DNA from: Ectobius pallidus
Lineage: Eukaryota; Arthropoda; Insecta; Blattodea; Ectobiidae
Assembly (NCBI GenBank): GCA_964059195.1
Contig: CAXKWD010000007.1
Span: 153,693,269-153,757,268, forward strand
DNA length: 64,000 nucleotides
Reading direction: 5' to 3'
Below the pieces are notes generated by a model. That model saw only the letters and a program-made list of their open reading frames with translations, was not told where the DNA came from and did no database searches. Shown piece after piece: positions 37,831 to 50,439 of the stretch; within the stretch, counting starts at the first letter, position 1; every line of letters begins with the position of its first letter. A program made the position numbers and the translations under genes.

Positions 37831-39370
37831 AAATGTGGTCAAATAGCTAATATGGAAAAGGTAGGCCCTACTGTTTCCTAAGCTAGTTACCTACACATAA
37901 TATATACGGAAATGTAAACTAATTCTTAAAATAAATTATTACAAATTACGGTACCTTTAAGTGTTTAATTTATCTAAATTACCCCAAAGTAATTTAAATT
38001 CCATGAACCGAATCCAGATTAAGTATCAATGGGTAACTATGTGGATGTTATTACACCCTAGACTGTTTATTATTATTATTATTATTATTATTATAATTAT
38101 GCTATTATCGTACTAAGTTAGCAGGTGGCCACAGCTTCGCCCATGATAATTCGATGATTAAAAATTAAGAGCAAAATAATTAAACCATGTCTATTAACAC
38201 TTGCACATGAAATCACTCACAAACTAAACTAATAATAATTACAAAATTGAAGCGATCGATAATTCCTTACAGTAGGCCTATGTTGAAAAAATTGAGATGC
38301 TTTATTTTCAAGTTATGACAGGAAAAAAAAAAAGCTAAGACACCTGCAGGTGATTTGACAGTTGAAATGTATTACCGGATGGTTCGATAGTGAAAAAAAA
38401 ATAAAGTTTTCTGTCAGCTTTTTACTCCTAACTCACGAACAAAAGCGAAAATTAACAATCCGGCTATGAGGTGCATTCAGAAATCCTTCAGTGCATCTAT
38501 GTTTAAAATTTCAGATCTCTATGTGCAGTTCACCAGTAGGCCTATTCTAACTTGATCCTCCTGACCGATGAGGGTCTCATCACTAAATGCAATAAGCATC
38601 CATGAGAAGGTGTGCAACATGATCATCTAGATGAGGGATATCCGCTTTAACTTGAGAATAAGGTGACCGGTGTCACAACCGGGCCGTATCGAGTGGGACC
38701 AAGTCTAGAATGTTGCCAATATTACAAACATGATTACATGCTGATTGAATTCGCCAGATAAACGACTGTTGTAGAGATGTTTTATGAAAGATGTGGAAGG
38801 GTAAAAAGAGCTTCTGCATTAAAAATTCTAGGTCCGTGATAGGTTATGTTAGGTTAGAACAGTCATGTTAGTTTAGCAGCAGTATTCTGCATAGCGCGGG
38901 GTTTGTGCCATGTAACGTTTTACGAAAGGCGTTGAAGGGTAATAAGGCTTCTAGAAGTAGTGACAGCCAAATTCTAGGTAAATGACATGTTATGTTAGGT
39001 TAGGAACATTTGTATTAGTTTAGGAGCAATATATTGAATAGCGCGAAATTTATTATGTCTCACATTGAATCTTTTCTGTGATGGGAAATTTTACTCTTGC
39101 ACCGATCATTTCTCTTTTATTCCCTGCTGCTCGGAGGGGCACGGTCGCTAATGGCAGAGCATGGCTGGCTACGCTATTCTGAAGGAGTTCCGGGATATCT
39201 AACATAAATGACAATGGTCTTCAAAACTATTTCAGGTTATGTAAGTTACAGAAAATTAAGATTTGGGAAAGACCAAATTCACCATTTATTTTAAGTGATG
39301 TTAGCTTCAGGTTACACAAAAGAAGTTACACAAAATTATAAATGACTCGGGTGTCTCAATCAGAACTAAA

Positions 39371-39907
39371 ATGAGATTTATCCAGCAAATGGTATTCCCA
39401 ATAGTGCTCTACGGATGTGAGAGTTGGACCTTGAGAAAAAAAGAGAAGAAAATCGAGACCTTTGAGATGTGGACTTGGAGGAAATTACTTAAAGTAAAAT
39501 GGACAGAGAAAAGAACCAACAAGTCAATCATAGAGGAGTTAGTACCAGAGTGTTCGTTGGAAGCACAGGCGCTGAAACGGAAACTGGCATACTTTGGACA
39601 CGTTATGAGAAGAGAGAACTCCCTCGAAAAAGACATAAAGCTGGGTATGACAAACGGAAACAGAAGGAGAGGAAGACCGCGGACAAGGTGGAGCGATGAG
39701 ATTAATGAATCCATGAACTCATCTTGGACGGACATAATAAGAAATGCACAAGATAGAGTGAAGTGGAGGAAATGTGTTAGTGACACAGTGCGCTCTAGGC
39801 CAAGATTCACATAAGTGCAACGGCTGGCACCCTTCTGCCGAGAATATCCACGGATCGCTAAGGATCGCTCGCGATCTATGCACTACTACTACTACTACTA
39901 CTACTAC
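39371..39907 (+). mobile_element. LINE 3' end: reverse transcriptase C-terminus with (CTA)n tail
   Basis: An open frame to 39814 reads MVFPIVLYGCESWTLRKKEK, WTWRKLLKVKWTEKRTNKS, KLAYFGHVMRRENSLEKDI and GRPRTRWSDEINESM. Same domain and family type as 34206-34661, but only moderately similar, so a separate lineage. It is followed by (CTA)n at 39881-39907. 5'-truncated. Confidence 0.85.
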
Positions 39908-40354
39908 GAGCTTCAGGTGCCTACAGCTTCTTTCCTTATAGGATAAGTTTTAATTCTAACCGATAGAATAAATTTTAGAAAATAGTATAGGCTATATCAT
40001 TGTAATATTACAAAATTTTGATTACTTAAGATTTATTCATCAGAAAATCTAAATTTCTAAAAATCTCTTTTCCGTGTAGATACTGCTCTCTCTTCTTAAT
40101 GTTAAAGCTAACTCGAAGAGTGAATGACTCCCATAACTGGTTCTTTAGATATCGATATGCACTGCTGGGATGCATAGTCCCAAGGACAATACCTATAGAT
40201 ATAAGGTGTGACAGTGGGATTCATTTTTTGTAGGCTTAATATTGTAATTCAATATTTCATCAACGTTAACTGTATTTTCGTTTGTATTAATTTAATATGT
40301 AAATATCTATTATTGTCAAATGAATTGTAGCATAAATATTTTGATGTGTCCTAT

Positions 40355-40460
40355 AACTAGGGTGGCCAGACGTCTGGCTCTTGGCCAGACTATAAGGTTT
40401 TGGCTATGCAGTCCTCCATTCAGTGCGGCTTTATGCCGGACGTTGATTTGTCCCCCTTTT
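40355..40460 (+). other. Single hAT-like terminus
   Basis: ctagggtggccagacgtctgg resembles the TAGGGTnnnCAGA ends at 5580 and 57544. No partner end found. The overlapping 122-codon ORF has no motif. Confidence 0.25.
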
Positions 40461-40880
40461 CGAGACTCTGATGGATCGGTAAAGCGTATTAATAAAATTT
40501 GTATTTTCCCGTACGTTCCTGCCAAGGAATCTATTCGTAAGGTTGGCACGCTTGTCCATACGATGATAGCATACTATCATTTGTTTGGTGCAGTACGTGG
40601 CATTGGCCATACTGTAGACTGTTGTTTAAGTCTCCATTTGTATTGCATATTCATTGCATTGTATTGTACATTCGTAAATAGAGATTAAAATCCCTTTCTG
40701 CAGCGTATAATCATTTATTTTATATAAATGCAGTTATTAAGTAAAATTAGTCAGGGTTGTACCATGTAATATCTGCTGTCCAGTCGTCCATGCCCGAAGT
40801 TATACTATGCTAGATTACCGAAGATGTATGTCCTCCTTTCTGACATATTAGAAATGTACATGTTCGACGGAAACTAAAAG

Positions 40881-40923
40881 TTCTATTCTATTCTATTCTA
40901 TTCTATTCTATTCTATTCTATTC
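40881..40923. repeat. (TTCTA)n microsatellite
   Basis: Eight pure pentamer units. Could be the 3' tail of an unrecognised retroelement. Confidence 0.95.
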
Positions 40924-41334
40924 ATGATAATTAAAATATTAAAAACAAAATAATTAACACATTCTTACATGTGAATCTTCGTATGCATGCGAATGTTCAT
41001 AAACTAAACTATTAATAAATAAGTTATAATTAAACTTCTAAAAGCATAATATTTTTTGATCAGCAAAAATCTGATTTGTACTCCCTACCCGATAAAAATC
41101 TTTTTAATGGTTAAAATATTGGTAAAGTCATATTGTAGAGGGCCCATATTTTAAGGCAGATTCTCTTCATAAAACACTATATCGCATGTATTTTGTTATA
41201 GATAGTTGTGTGGAGAGATTTCTTGAGAATGATTTGGTTCAACACATCTGCACAAATGGAGCAAATTTCAATCATAGGTTACATCCCTGAATTTTGAAGA
41301 AACCCACGAATGGATGTTAATCGTATGATGTCAC

Positions 41335-42360
41335 ATCCTCTTAATGCTGGGTCAACAGGTTGACAAACAAAACAAAGCACATGAAATATATAGGCTAGTA
41401 TGGGACATTTAAAAACTGGAGAATTTCACTAACATCACTGTTTATAACCTAATGGTGAAGAACTTCTTCAAGTACCTGGAGATGACTCTACAAACAACGG
41501 GCACCTCATTTAGTGCACATGTAAAGGAAAGGACCGCTCAGGCAATCATTGCAATGAACGATATCAGAGATCCCCCACATATCTCTTTGGCCACGGCCAT
41601 GAAGCTATTTAACTTGAAAATAACACCAATTGTGACGTACGGGCTCAAGATGATATGGACATTCCTGTCAGAAAGGAACATGGCTGGTATTGAAAAATTG
41701 AAGGGTATGTACCTAAAGAAGGCACTCTATCAAGAACAACGAGATCAAGACTCATGTACGCCATGGCAAAAGAAACGTTTTACCTAGAAGATCTCAGATT
41801 AAACCTCCAACTACAGACAACAAAAGAATGGGAAACCACGATGAACAAAAGGAAGAGAGAAGGCAGCTACTATTCCAGAAGAATTCTATGCTACAGATGC
41901 AATGGTATATATACAGACTGGATGAAGACTAACTTTGCGCTCAGACATGTCACGACCAGGCTTGAGGCCCATGGTTTCCACCATAAGATATGTGCACTGA
42001 AGACCTTTCATGACCCAGACGAACACTGTATATGTGAACTTTGTGAACGCTGGTGTGGAAAGTTATCATATTGAAGAGTGCAAACAAAGAACTACATCTA
42101 TTACAGCATAAAGTAGACATTTAATTCTGCACAGAGTTAAACATGCACACTTGAGTGCATTTCCTTTGTTATTAATATGTGACATTTAAAAACTGGAGAA
42201 ATTCAGTATGCCCTACCAAACTAATAGGCCTATCACTGTTTTTAACCTAACAGAACCTGTCAATAAACACCACAAAGCACGCAGGATATATAATATGGCA
42301 CATTTATGAAACTGGGGACTTCTGTTCGTAATCTAACAGCACCTGCCACTAAGACTATTA
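41335..42360. repeat. Local repeat interrupted by the LINE fragment
   Basis: gacatttaaaaactggagaa, with tcactgttt-taaccta, occurs at 41402-41450 and 42180-42250. Related cacaaagcac...gatatata words occur at 41375 and 42273. The intervening 720 bases are the LINE fragment, which therefore appears to sit within a small tandem array. Confidence 0.55.
41448..42074 (+). pseudogene. LINE reverse transcriptase C-terminus, frameshifted
   Basis: The first frame reads VKNFFKYLEMTLQTTGTSF, RTAQAIIAMNDI and KLFNLKITPIVTYGLKMIW. A frame change near 41750 continues SRLMYAMAKETFYLEDLRL, YTDWMKTNFALRHVTTR, then HGFHHKICALKTFHDPDEHC and CELCERWC before a stop. FKYLGMTLQ-like, PIVTYGL and the terminal HHK-C-H-C-C cluster mark a non-LTR retrotransposon polymerase end. 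It is flanked on both sides by one local repeat (41335-41440 and 42165-42360). Confidence 0.75.
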
Positions 42361-42478
42361 TTACCATCCCTAATCTAATTACCAGCAATGTAAAAAAAAA
42401 AAAGCATAATTAGAAAATAGAAAATATATTGTGCCTGCAAACATATATTAATGGCCCTCCACATTGCAACTTTAATAC

Positions 42479-42966
42479 CAGTGATGGGAAAAGTACAAAA
42501 AGAAAGTAATTGGGCTGAATTACAATTCCCCGAGAGACATTTTACTTAATTAAAAATACAAATTACTTTTTCAAAAAGTAATCAGTAAAATTACAATTAC
42601 ATTTACAATTACTTTACAAAATGGCAGTAGGCCTACCTAAAAATTCCTTGTTTTTGGTTTGTTTTCGGCACAAGCCCAAAATATTAATGAACAAACTAAT
42701 AAACATATCAATGAGAATATTTTCAGAAACATTGAATAACTTTTTGTTAATATTAACTCTAATTTGGATATTAGTTGCAAAAACAGTAATGATGACGATA
42801 TAGCAAGTGAGAATGATACTAATACTAACGACTACTAAACTGTAACAATTACAATTTTATTTCCAGTAGTAAATTACAAGTAGAAATAAAAGTACAAGTA
42901 AATGGGACCAAAAAAGGAATTATTACTGTAATTCGATTACTTTTACTCTATTACTTCCCATCACTG
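42479..42966. mobile_element. hAT-like MITE, TSD TTTAATAC (intact copy)
   Basis: The ends CAGTGATGGGAAAAGTAC and (reverse complement) CAGTGATGGGAAGTAATAG are inverted. A perfect 8-bp duplication, TTTAATAC, flanks it (42471-42478 and 42967-42974). Internal acaattacatttacaatt-type repeats. A second copy, split by another transposon, is at 54901-56328. Confidence 0.9.
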
Positions 42967-43143
42967 TTTAATACTAAATATTTATCATTAGGCTACAACT
43001 AAATAATAAAAGTGGATATTACAATTTGGCCCATCCATGTCCATGGCACCAGGTCAGACGAACGACACGAGCTTCGAAACACGACTCTGCATCTCCATTG
43101 TAGACACCATTCGATCCGGATATAAGTACACCCTGCGAACAGA

Positions 43144-43519
43144 ATGAAAATATTAGAATACAGAAATTGGGGTAAAGAAAAATACCGTATGTTAAAGTAT
43201 GTGATTATAAAGAAAGGAATTGCTTGGTGGAGGTTTGGGATATGAAAACTAAAAGGCAGAAGAGGAATCGCTAAAAAAAGGCATTTGCCCCTTGTGTGAT
43301 CTGAGGGAGGATGCCAAACATATTTTGATTGAATGCAACAGGACTAGTAAGTTTAGGAAACAGTTTCTAGAATCTTATTTTAGTAATATTAATAAAGATA
43401 CTGCTTATATAAAAATTATTAATACAGATAAGGCTGAAATTCTCAGAGAAATGGGAAAATACCTTTTGAGAGTCAAAACAATATGGGAGGGATCCGTCAA
43501 GAATGCTTCAAGGTATTAG
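43144..43519 (+). pseudogene. LINE protein C-terminal zinc finger, frameshifted
   Basis: From 43144 one frame reads MKILEYRNWGKEKYRMLKYV and ends at 43246. The next frame gives KGICPLCDLREDAKHILIEC and then FRKQFLESYF to 43519. The CxxC-x8-H-x4-C pattern is the C-terminal zinc knuckle following the RNase H or RT region of many non-LTR retrotransposons. No upstream RT domain remains. Confidence 0.6.
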
Positions 43520-46500
43520 TGGAATTTTATCCATTATTTTGTTTTGTTGTGTATATGTTTTGTTTTGTTTTATTTTAGACGTACAAACATCCCTATAAAT
43601 AGCCTACGCTACATCAGGAATGCGAGTACCATTGAATGTAAAATTATGCTTGAGAATAAATATTATTAATACAGAAATTAGTGTAATTTTTTTCTAGGAA
43701 GTTTGAGCATCGAGTGTTAAATTATGTATGATCAGTTACTGAAAGCTAACCTGAAGGGTTTTGATAATTTAGCCCAGACTTATCTAGATCCAGGGTTCAA
43801 ATTAAAGGAGAGGATTTCCCCTTCTTGTCAAAAAATTTCCCCGGCTCACCCAATAAAAATTATTTCCTTGCCAGGGTTATATTTGTTTTCACTCCATTAA
43901 CTTCAGTTTAAAATTCCAATTCAATTACCAGAAACATGCACTTACGTTTCTTCATAATGCCTTTTTGAATGTAACTATAACACCAACATATGGCGCAACA
44001 ACAAAATTTATCTAACAAGCATTGACTTACACGGTGTAACTAGAAGTGCGACAATGAGCACGACATAAGGTTTATATTAATGCTTCGTGTTGGTTTCTTT
44101 TTTCTGGCAACAATGGTGTTAAGGAAATTTGTAGGACAATGAGTAAGGTAATGATAGGTGTTCTGTGGCAGTCTGTGTACTATGTGTTTTACATAGAGTT
44201 GATGTTCAAGTTGGCTAAATTTTTAATAAAAAGCATAAAATCCGAGTGTGGAACATCAGGCAGGCCTAATAGTGGCAAGGAAACATGTCAGTGCAAATAT
44301 ATCGGAAGAGGAAACTGTGATATTAGGTAGGCTTTGAACCCAAATTTAATGTCAAAATGTTTGATTCAAACTCTGTTTAGATCCTTTTAGTTTTTAAGAA
44401 AACAAGTTAATGACATATCAGTCAATGTTTAAAGAAGTCCTAAAAGCCAATATAAGTGTTACGTTTAACAACCGAGGAAAATAGTCAAGTATGTATGACT
44501 AATTCAGACAATCTAAGTGCACTGATCATATCACACTCATGAAAATTATCTACAGTGCCGAAGTCAATAACGCTAGAAGTTCGATCAAATTATACTTTTT
44601 CAGCAGATGTAGATTCAGATCGAATTGAGAATGTATTTAATACTAGGCTACTGTACTACATTCTTGTGGAGAGTATAGAAACCTCCAATAATTTATGCAG
44701 GAATTATAGTTTTATTTCTAAATGAGATATGCGTGTTTTCAACAACTTATCCATGAAACTATTAAGTTCATATGATAAAATAAATTATAAAGGTCAGTTT
44801 TAAAATTGATATTCTCTCATGGCCGGTTCTTTTTTTCTTGCTACAAATTTAAAATATGATGCCTACTTCCCCTGAATAACCGCCACTGGCAAGCCTATTC
44901 CGTATGATCAGCTGTGACTCTAATGCACCAGGTAAATCATGATCTGCAATAACCTACTTTAAAAATGTTAATTGGTTTAGTTACAGTAATTTAGTTCGAC
45001 AAGAGCCATTTCTACTGTGAAGGAATTTATTTTAACAATAAACTTATTTCCTGAACTCTAATAAAAATATCAAATACTTAAAAAATGTAGGCCTACCAAA
45101 TATTTGCAAGAAATTAAATCCTAATAGCACACACTTAGCAGTACAAGGTCATTAAAATTATACAATTAACTTAGCACTTTTTCCCTTTGAACATTTTTCT
45201 TTTCAATGAGTATAATACCTGAAAAGAAATCTTTAGAGATATCAACAACGTTAAAAAAATTACAGTTTAAACTTAAATAAAGAAGATTTCTTATACTAAA
45301 AAAAAAAAAAAAAAAACTTAGAAGCACGACGTAAAAATATTTTGTTCCTAGTAGGGCCTATGCTAACTTAAAATATGGCAGAAACCTACGAAGTCTACCG
45401 TGTTTAAAGAAAATTGTAATTATTTAATTTCATAATTTGGTATTGCGTACTTTGTAAAATAATTGAAATGTTACATTGATTTTTTTTTAACTACAAACCT
45501 TTAGTTCAGTTCAGAGAAGCCATTTTCGAAACCTAAACAAGTTCGGTCATGCATGTGCAGTAACCTGGGGGTTACAAGATGATGCGCAGGGGCTTCGCCT
45601 AGCTAATAAATTCACAATTTACAATAATCTCGCATTTATTTCGGTTTTACCAAATTTTTTAAACATTTTTGTGTTATTCAAAATACTCTTTAAAAACTAC
45701 TGGTCTGTTTTATGAGTTTTGAAAGGATATAAACAGGATAGACGTCTTTGCCCAGCTCCCAACCTTCAGTGACCTTGCTCGAAGATTCGTTAAAACTGGA
45801 ACGCCTGACATTTTGAAAAATTTACGTACACGATTCCCAGAGTTACATTCCGGTACCTCATTATTTCACTACATACCTCGTATTACTAAGACACAGTTTC
45901 GTATTATTTTTACCTTCTACCATGCTTAAGAGTAGCCCTATTTTACACGAACAAGAACGTTTTCATAGCCTACACTGAATTCTATTTCGCAAGCACTTTG
46001 CTCACACTACAGATCACTATCACTGTAAAATCTGTTAACGAAACAAACATTGTGGGGAGTAGTTACACAGGCTTTCTATGACGAAGAGAATGTTTTTATT
46101 ACAACAACAAATATCACTGTAGCGATCTTACCTCTTCTATCTACAAGAACTAGCATGTACCGCGGACTAAATTCTTTCTGTGTACCGGCAATTTTCAGTC
46201 GTAAATTTATATAAACCATACTATCATACAAAACTAGGGACGCCCAAAACTATGAATATAATTCCTGTAGCATTAAAATTTTAATATTTCTTATAAATTA
46301 ATTAACATGTTGAACGATGTATGGGGGGTATAGGCTACTTCTCAGACTGCGTAGGCTACAGAACTAGCCATTTGAGTAATCAATCTAGGCACGTTTATTA
46401 ACTGAGATTCTAAACTATTAATTAGCATTTAATTTATTAGCGTATATACGCGGTTGACCTTTTACAGTTTCTAAAAAGTTTACACACACAAAAAATTGGA
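43520..46500. other. Mostly unassigned A/T-rich DNA
   Basis: No supported ORF. The right end of a CAGTGGCG-type hAT (minus orientation) is visible at about 44850-44889 (tgaataaccgccactg), but its partner was not found. There is an A-run at 45299-45317. A donor-like gtaaga on the minus strand lies near 46132. Confidence 0.4.
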
Positions 46501-46506
46501 TTATAA

Positions 46507-46740
46507 CTGATTAAAATTGACTTACCTAAACCGCCCCGGAAAGAATCCAACCGTTTCGTCTCGCGGTCAAACTAGGAAGGACGCCGCTTTTTCAACCGTC
46601 ACGTAACTGCCTCCACTAATCTTAATCTGATGTTTACAGATCACCAATCAGATAATCGGATTTTAAAAAGCGCCATTTAGGCCTAGAGATCGCCAATCAG
46701 ATATTAGGATTACAAAAGCGCCATTATTTGAATTAAATTT
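46507..46740 (-). promoter_or_regulatory. Candidate minus-strand promoter and non-coding first exon
   Basis: On the minus strand, two tandem copies (49-base period; plus-strand 46638-46680 and 46687-46730) each carry ctgattgg, an inverted CCAAT box. A ttacgtgac motif follows, then a CpG-rich 100 bases (gaccgcgagacgaaacggtt) and a consensus splice donor, ggtttaggtaagtc, at about 46530. This is unlike the A/T-rich surroundings. No downstream coding exon is found in the window, so it could belong to a non-coding RNA, a distant gene or a transposon promoter. Confidence 0.3.
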
Positions 46741-47189
46741 GTGTTAATTTTTTTATGTGAAAGTATTGTAATGTTAATTATTTTTAATGTGAAATTAGAC
46801 ACTATATTCATCAATTCAAATTTAAAAATAATACAAGACAAAATTAAACATTACATATTTATAATAAAAGTATATCTTATAAAAATCATACGTCATGCCA
46901 ATCGCGGAACAAGTATGAAAAAAATATCCCTGTAAATTCATCTTTTAGTTATTAAAAAAGTTCGATAAAATGGATTTATTGTAGTAAATTTTATAAAGGT
47001 AGAAATAACATAGGCTTATAACAGCCAAGAAATACAATTTAAGTTCTAATAATATGCACAATTTATTCATACACTATCGATATATAACTCGAATATTTAA
47101 TCCCGTACCCAGCTAAAACTTGCAGCAAGTGTTTACTGTCTACTGTAATTGAAAGAAAACTGACGAAAAGAACTACCGGTAGTTAACTA

Positions 47190-48210
47190 ATACTTTTCAA
47201 GGTAACATAATTTATATACCTTAAAAAAAAAGTTATACAAAATAAAAATAAAGAATACTATAGGCTTAGTATACAGTGAAGACTGTTGACATGGCCGCCT
47301 ATTTGAATTCAATAACACAATTATTAAATAAAATTATCACTCTGTCTATATGTTAACAAAAAGTACAAACACTTTTTCCCCATTAAGTAAATTTAACTTA
47401 GAAAATATAATATAGGCCTGTCATTTTTTACAATAATTTCTAGGATATTTCTGGAGGATTTTTAGGTCATGAATCCATTGTTTACAGAGCATGTTTTGGT
47501 AGTTTATAAATTGTTAATTTTTAAGGTTTATAAAATTTCAAGGTATCATAATTTATGTAGCCTACAACATTTCGAAAAAGTTATACAAAATAAAAAAAGG
47601 CCTAGTATAGGCTATAGCTTTCAATGTTGCTATGGCAGCCTATTTGAATTCAATAACACAGTTATTAAACCAAATTATCACTCTGCCTAAATGTTAAGAA
47701 AAAGTACAAACCCATTTTTTCCCATTAAATAAATTTAACTTAGAAAATAAAATGTAGGCCTATTTCAGGTAATTTTTATAGTAATTTCTGGGGCATTTTT
47801 GGAGGATTTTTAGGTAATAAATTCCTTGTTTACAGGGCATGCTTTAATAGTTTATGAATTATAAATTTTCAAGGCAACATAACTTATGTAGCCTACAACA
47901 TTTATTTATTTATTTATTTATAAAAAGTTATACAAAATAAAAATAAAGAATACTGTAGGCCTAGCATACAGTCTTCAATGTTGATATGGTAGCCTATTTG
48001 AATTCAATAACAAAATTATTAAATAAAATTATCACTCTGTCTAAATGTTAACAAAAGGTACAAACCCTTGTTTTCCAATTGAATAAATTTAACTTAGAAA
48101 ATAAAATGTAGGTCATTTTTTACAATAATTTCTAGAGAATTTTTGGATCATAGAACCCTTGTTTACAGAACATGTTTCGGTAGTTTATAAATTATCAAAA
48201 TTCTAGCCCT
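47190..48210. repeat. Tandem array, about 348-bp unit, 3 copies
   Basis: The anchor agttatacaaaataaaa recurs at 47231, 47579 and 47926 (spacings 348 and 347). Each unit also has cctatttgaattcaataaca, attatcactctg, aatttaacttagaaaataaa and a tttctggaggatttttagg-like end. The third unit has gained (TTTA)n at 47901-47922. A/T-rich with no lasting frame; satellite-like. Confidence 0.92.
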
Positions 48211-48479
48211 ATTGAAAACATAGGCTATATTTACTTGTGGAATGTTTTTTATTATGTTATTTGGAAGTTGATGTGGCATTTTGCCTCCGACAAGAAGGTA
48301 TTTTTAGGTTAAGTCTTGTTCAATGGTCATACAATAAAAGTGTAAGAAATATTTAAAAACGCAGTCAGCTTATTTTTTCTATGATGAAGCCTTTTGTGGT
48401 GTATAAAGGCCTATATATTTATTATATACGGATATACAAGCAATGAGAATGATGACGACGACGATGATGATGATGATAT

Positions 48480-48665
48480 GCGTTCTGCCCGAAGGCAGGT
48501 CCAGACCCGGGATGAAGCCGTGGGATGATGGCCACGACTCGTCCGAGGTGGGCACGGGTGATACCGCGGAGATTTTCCATTGCCTCTCGCGGAATGGGAA
48601 TGAAAGGACACAAAACCCAAGAAGGAAATTTTACACCGATAAAAAATCCCCGACCCGGCCATTAC
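48480..48665. repeat. GC-rich module, probable SINE part
   Basis: cccgaaggcaggtccagacc through aaaatccccgacccggcc is GC-rich and sharply bounded by A/T-rich DNA, as SINE bodies are. No second copy in the window and no clear A/B boxes. Confidence 0.35.
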
Positions 48666-48740
48666 TCCGCAAAACATTAAATTGTGTATTCAAACAAAAT
48701 GCAAGTCTTTCAAAAGATCTTTCAAGGAATATCTAATAAC

Positions 48741-49332
48741 CAGGGCCCGGATTTTGATGATCTAAAAATACTTTTAAAATGAGCTATTAAATGACCGTAA
48801 AAATACAAGAAATGACCCAAAAACTAAACAAAAAGACCCAAACATTTCTATGATAATATTAGTTTATTCATCAGAATTATGCCTAATCTACATTTATGTT
48901 GCTGACCCACTTATAGGCTTGCAATTAGTTAATTGGTACATACGGTTAAAAGCAAACAGCAAACATCGTCTTTCTACATACAAATTATAATTAATAATAT
49001 TTACTTATTTATACTTACAGAGTTCCGATAGTAAGTCAATTCACAAACACTCTATACAATGAAAGAAACAAAGCAAAATGAGAATATAATGACTTTAAAT
49101 TTAAAAAAATAATTACCTAACAATAATAAATGTAACATAAAAAGACCGTAAAAAGGCCAAAAATGATTAGAAAATGTAGAATTAAAAAATTACCTAACAT
49201 TAAAAATGAGGAAAATTACCAAAAAAGACCCAAAGAATTACAATTTTTATAATCCTAAGGATATCCTCACTAGCGGGCAACTTTCATGATGTACCAGTTA
49301 AAAGATGGAATGTCATCAAAATCCGGGCCTTG
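48741..49332. mobile_element. hAT-like element, CAGGGCCC-type, TSD CTAATRAC
   Basis: The ends CAGGGCCCGGATTTTGATGA and (reverse complement) CAAGGCCCGGATTTTGATGA match at 19 of 20. Flanking CTAATAAC (48733-48740) and CTAATGAC (49333-49340) differ at one base. Internal agacc-type subterminal repeats. Same subfamily as 60383-61098. Confidence 0.88.
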
Positions 49333-49604
49333 CTAATGACTCACACCTTCTACGATATGGATGAATATTTCTAGCTTGAATAAGTTTACAATTTAGTATA
49401 TTATATTATAATATGCTTGTATACAGGCCTAATTATGACATCAGGGCTTCTCTATCCTTCATTTTCGCTCAATACAGCATCTACACACTAACATACATAT
49501 AAAGATAAATTAGTTACAGAGCAATTCTTCATTTACTTACCAGCCTGGCAGAAGTATATCCCATCATCCCGTGCTATTTAATTTTCCACCATAAAAGCCT
49601 GCAC

Positions 49605-49862
49605 TGTTGGTTGGCTTTATGGTTGTTTACCCATCTTGGACATCGTCGATGTGCAGTAATTTTTTACATGCCTGTAATTCTACACACAAGACGTACCTAT
49701 CAGATTTACGCACACATAATGACCCCAGACCTGGGCTGGGGAACGAACCCGCAACCTTTGTGCACAGAAAACACTGTAACACTGTAACACCTACATTCAA
49801 TGACCTGAGCTAGGATCGAACCCGCAACCTTGGGCACAGCGCTATACTGACTTCGCCAAACA
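49605..49862 (-). mobile_element. SINE-C with duplicated tRNA-like head
   Basis: On the minus strand a head with tttggcgaagtcagtatagc and a perfect B box, gcgggttcgatcct, is followed about 70 bases later by a second B-box unit (ttgcgggttcgttccccag) and then the body. The two heads share aaggttgcgggttcg and ctcaggtcatt/cccaggtcatta words, so the head is tandemly duplicated. Confidence 0.55.
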
Positions 49863-50024
49863 CTGATGACACCACACGCTGGAAGTAAATTAATTGAAAC
49901 ACTCGTTTTTTACTTTCTTGATATTCACATGGCCTCCTACGACAAAAGAGAAGCCGTGACAAATACTTACTAAATTATTGGGCCAAAATTTTATTGCCAC
50001 AATTTAAGTTGGAGATATTAAGAC

Positions 50025-50085
50025 CACGAGAAGAAGAATCAAACCTACAACCGTCCGGTTAGCTAGCTCGAAGTCAACTGGCCCT
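50025..50085 (-). repeat. Weak tRNA-like SINE head
   Basis: On the minus strand, cgagctagctaaccggacgg then taggtttgattc: A- and B-box-like at tRNA spacing. Single copy. Confidence 0.3.
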
Positions 50086-50439
50086 CATGAGGCAGATGGT
50101 ATCTAGAACTTTGCACTATACAGCAATGAGTCACACACCCTCCCTGTCAATCTCTTTCGGTATCGGGAACCGAACCGTGGGACTGAACGCTGTATCTAAC
50201 CCAAGTGCGAGTGCCTAAAGAAACAGTATCAGCTCTCACAATTTTCAAAAACGTTTACTGTGCTTTGTGTTACTCACTAAGATTGCAGAATGGAAGACAA
50301 AATATACAACACCTACTTGTATACTGTTAAGTAATCCTTGATGTAGTGGATATACTCGTATATACATTCATGAACCACAGATTATTGTCTCTGTTGGACA
50401 TTATATTTTGAAAATATTATTTCTCACTTACTTACTCAA

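Noticed and set aside
40316..40688. 122-codon plus ORF and 77-codon minus ORF
   Set aside because: Mutually overlapping, no motif, next to a hAT-like terminus and a pentamer microsatellite.
44139..44330. 63-codon ORF with a membrane-like segment and Cys residues
   Set aside because: No repeat or family support, and no splice or promoter context; not distinguishable from chance.
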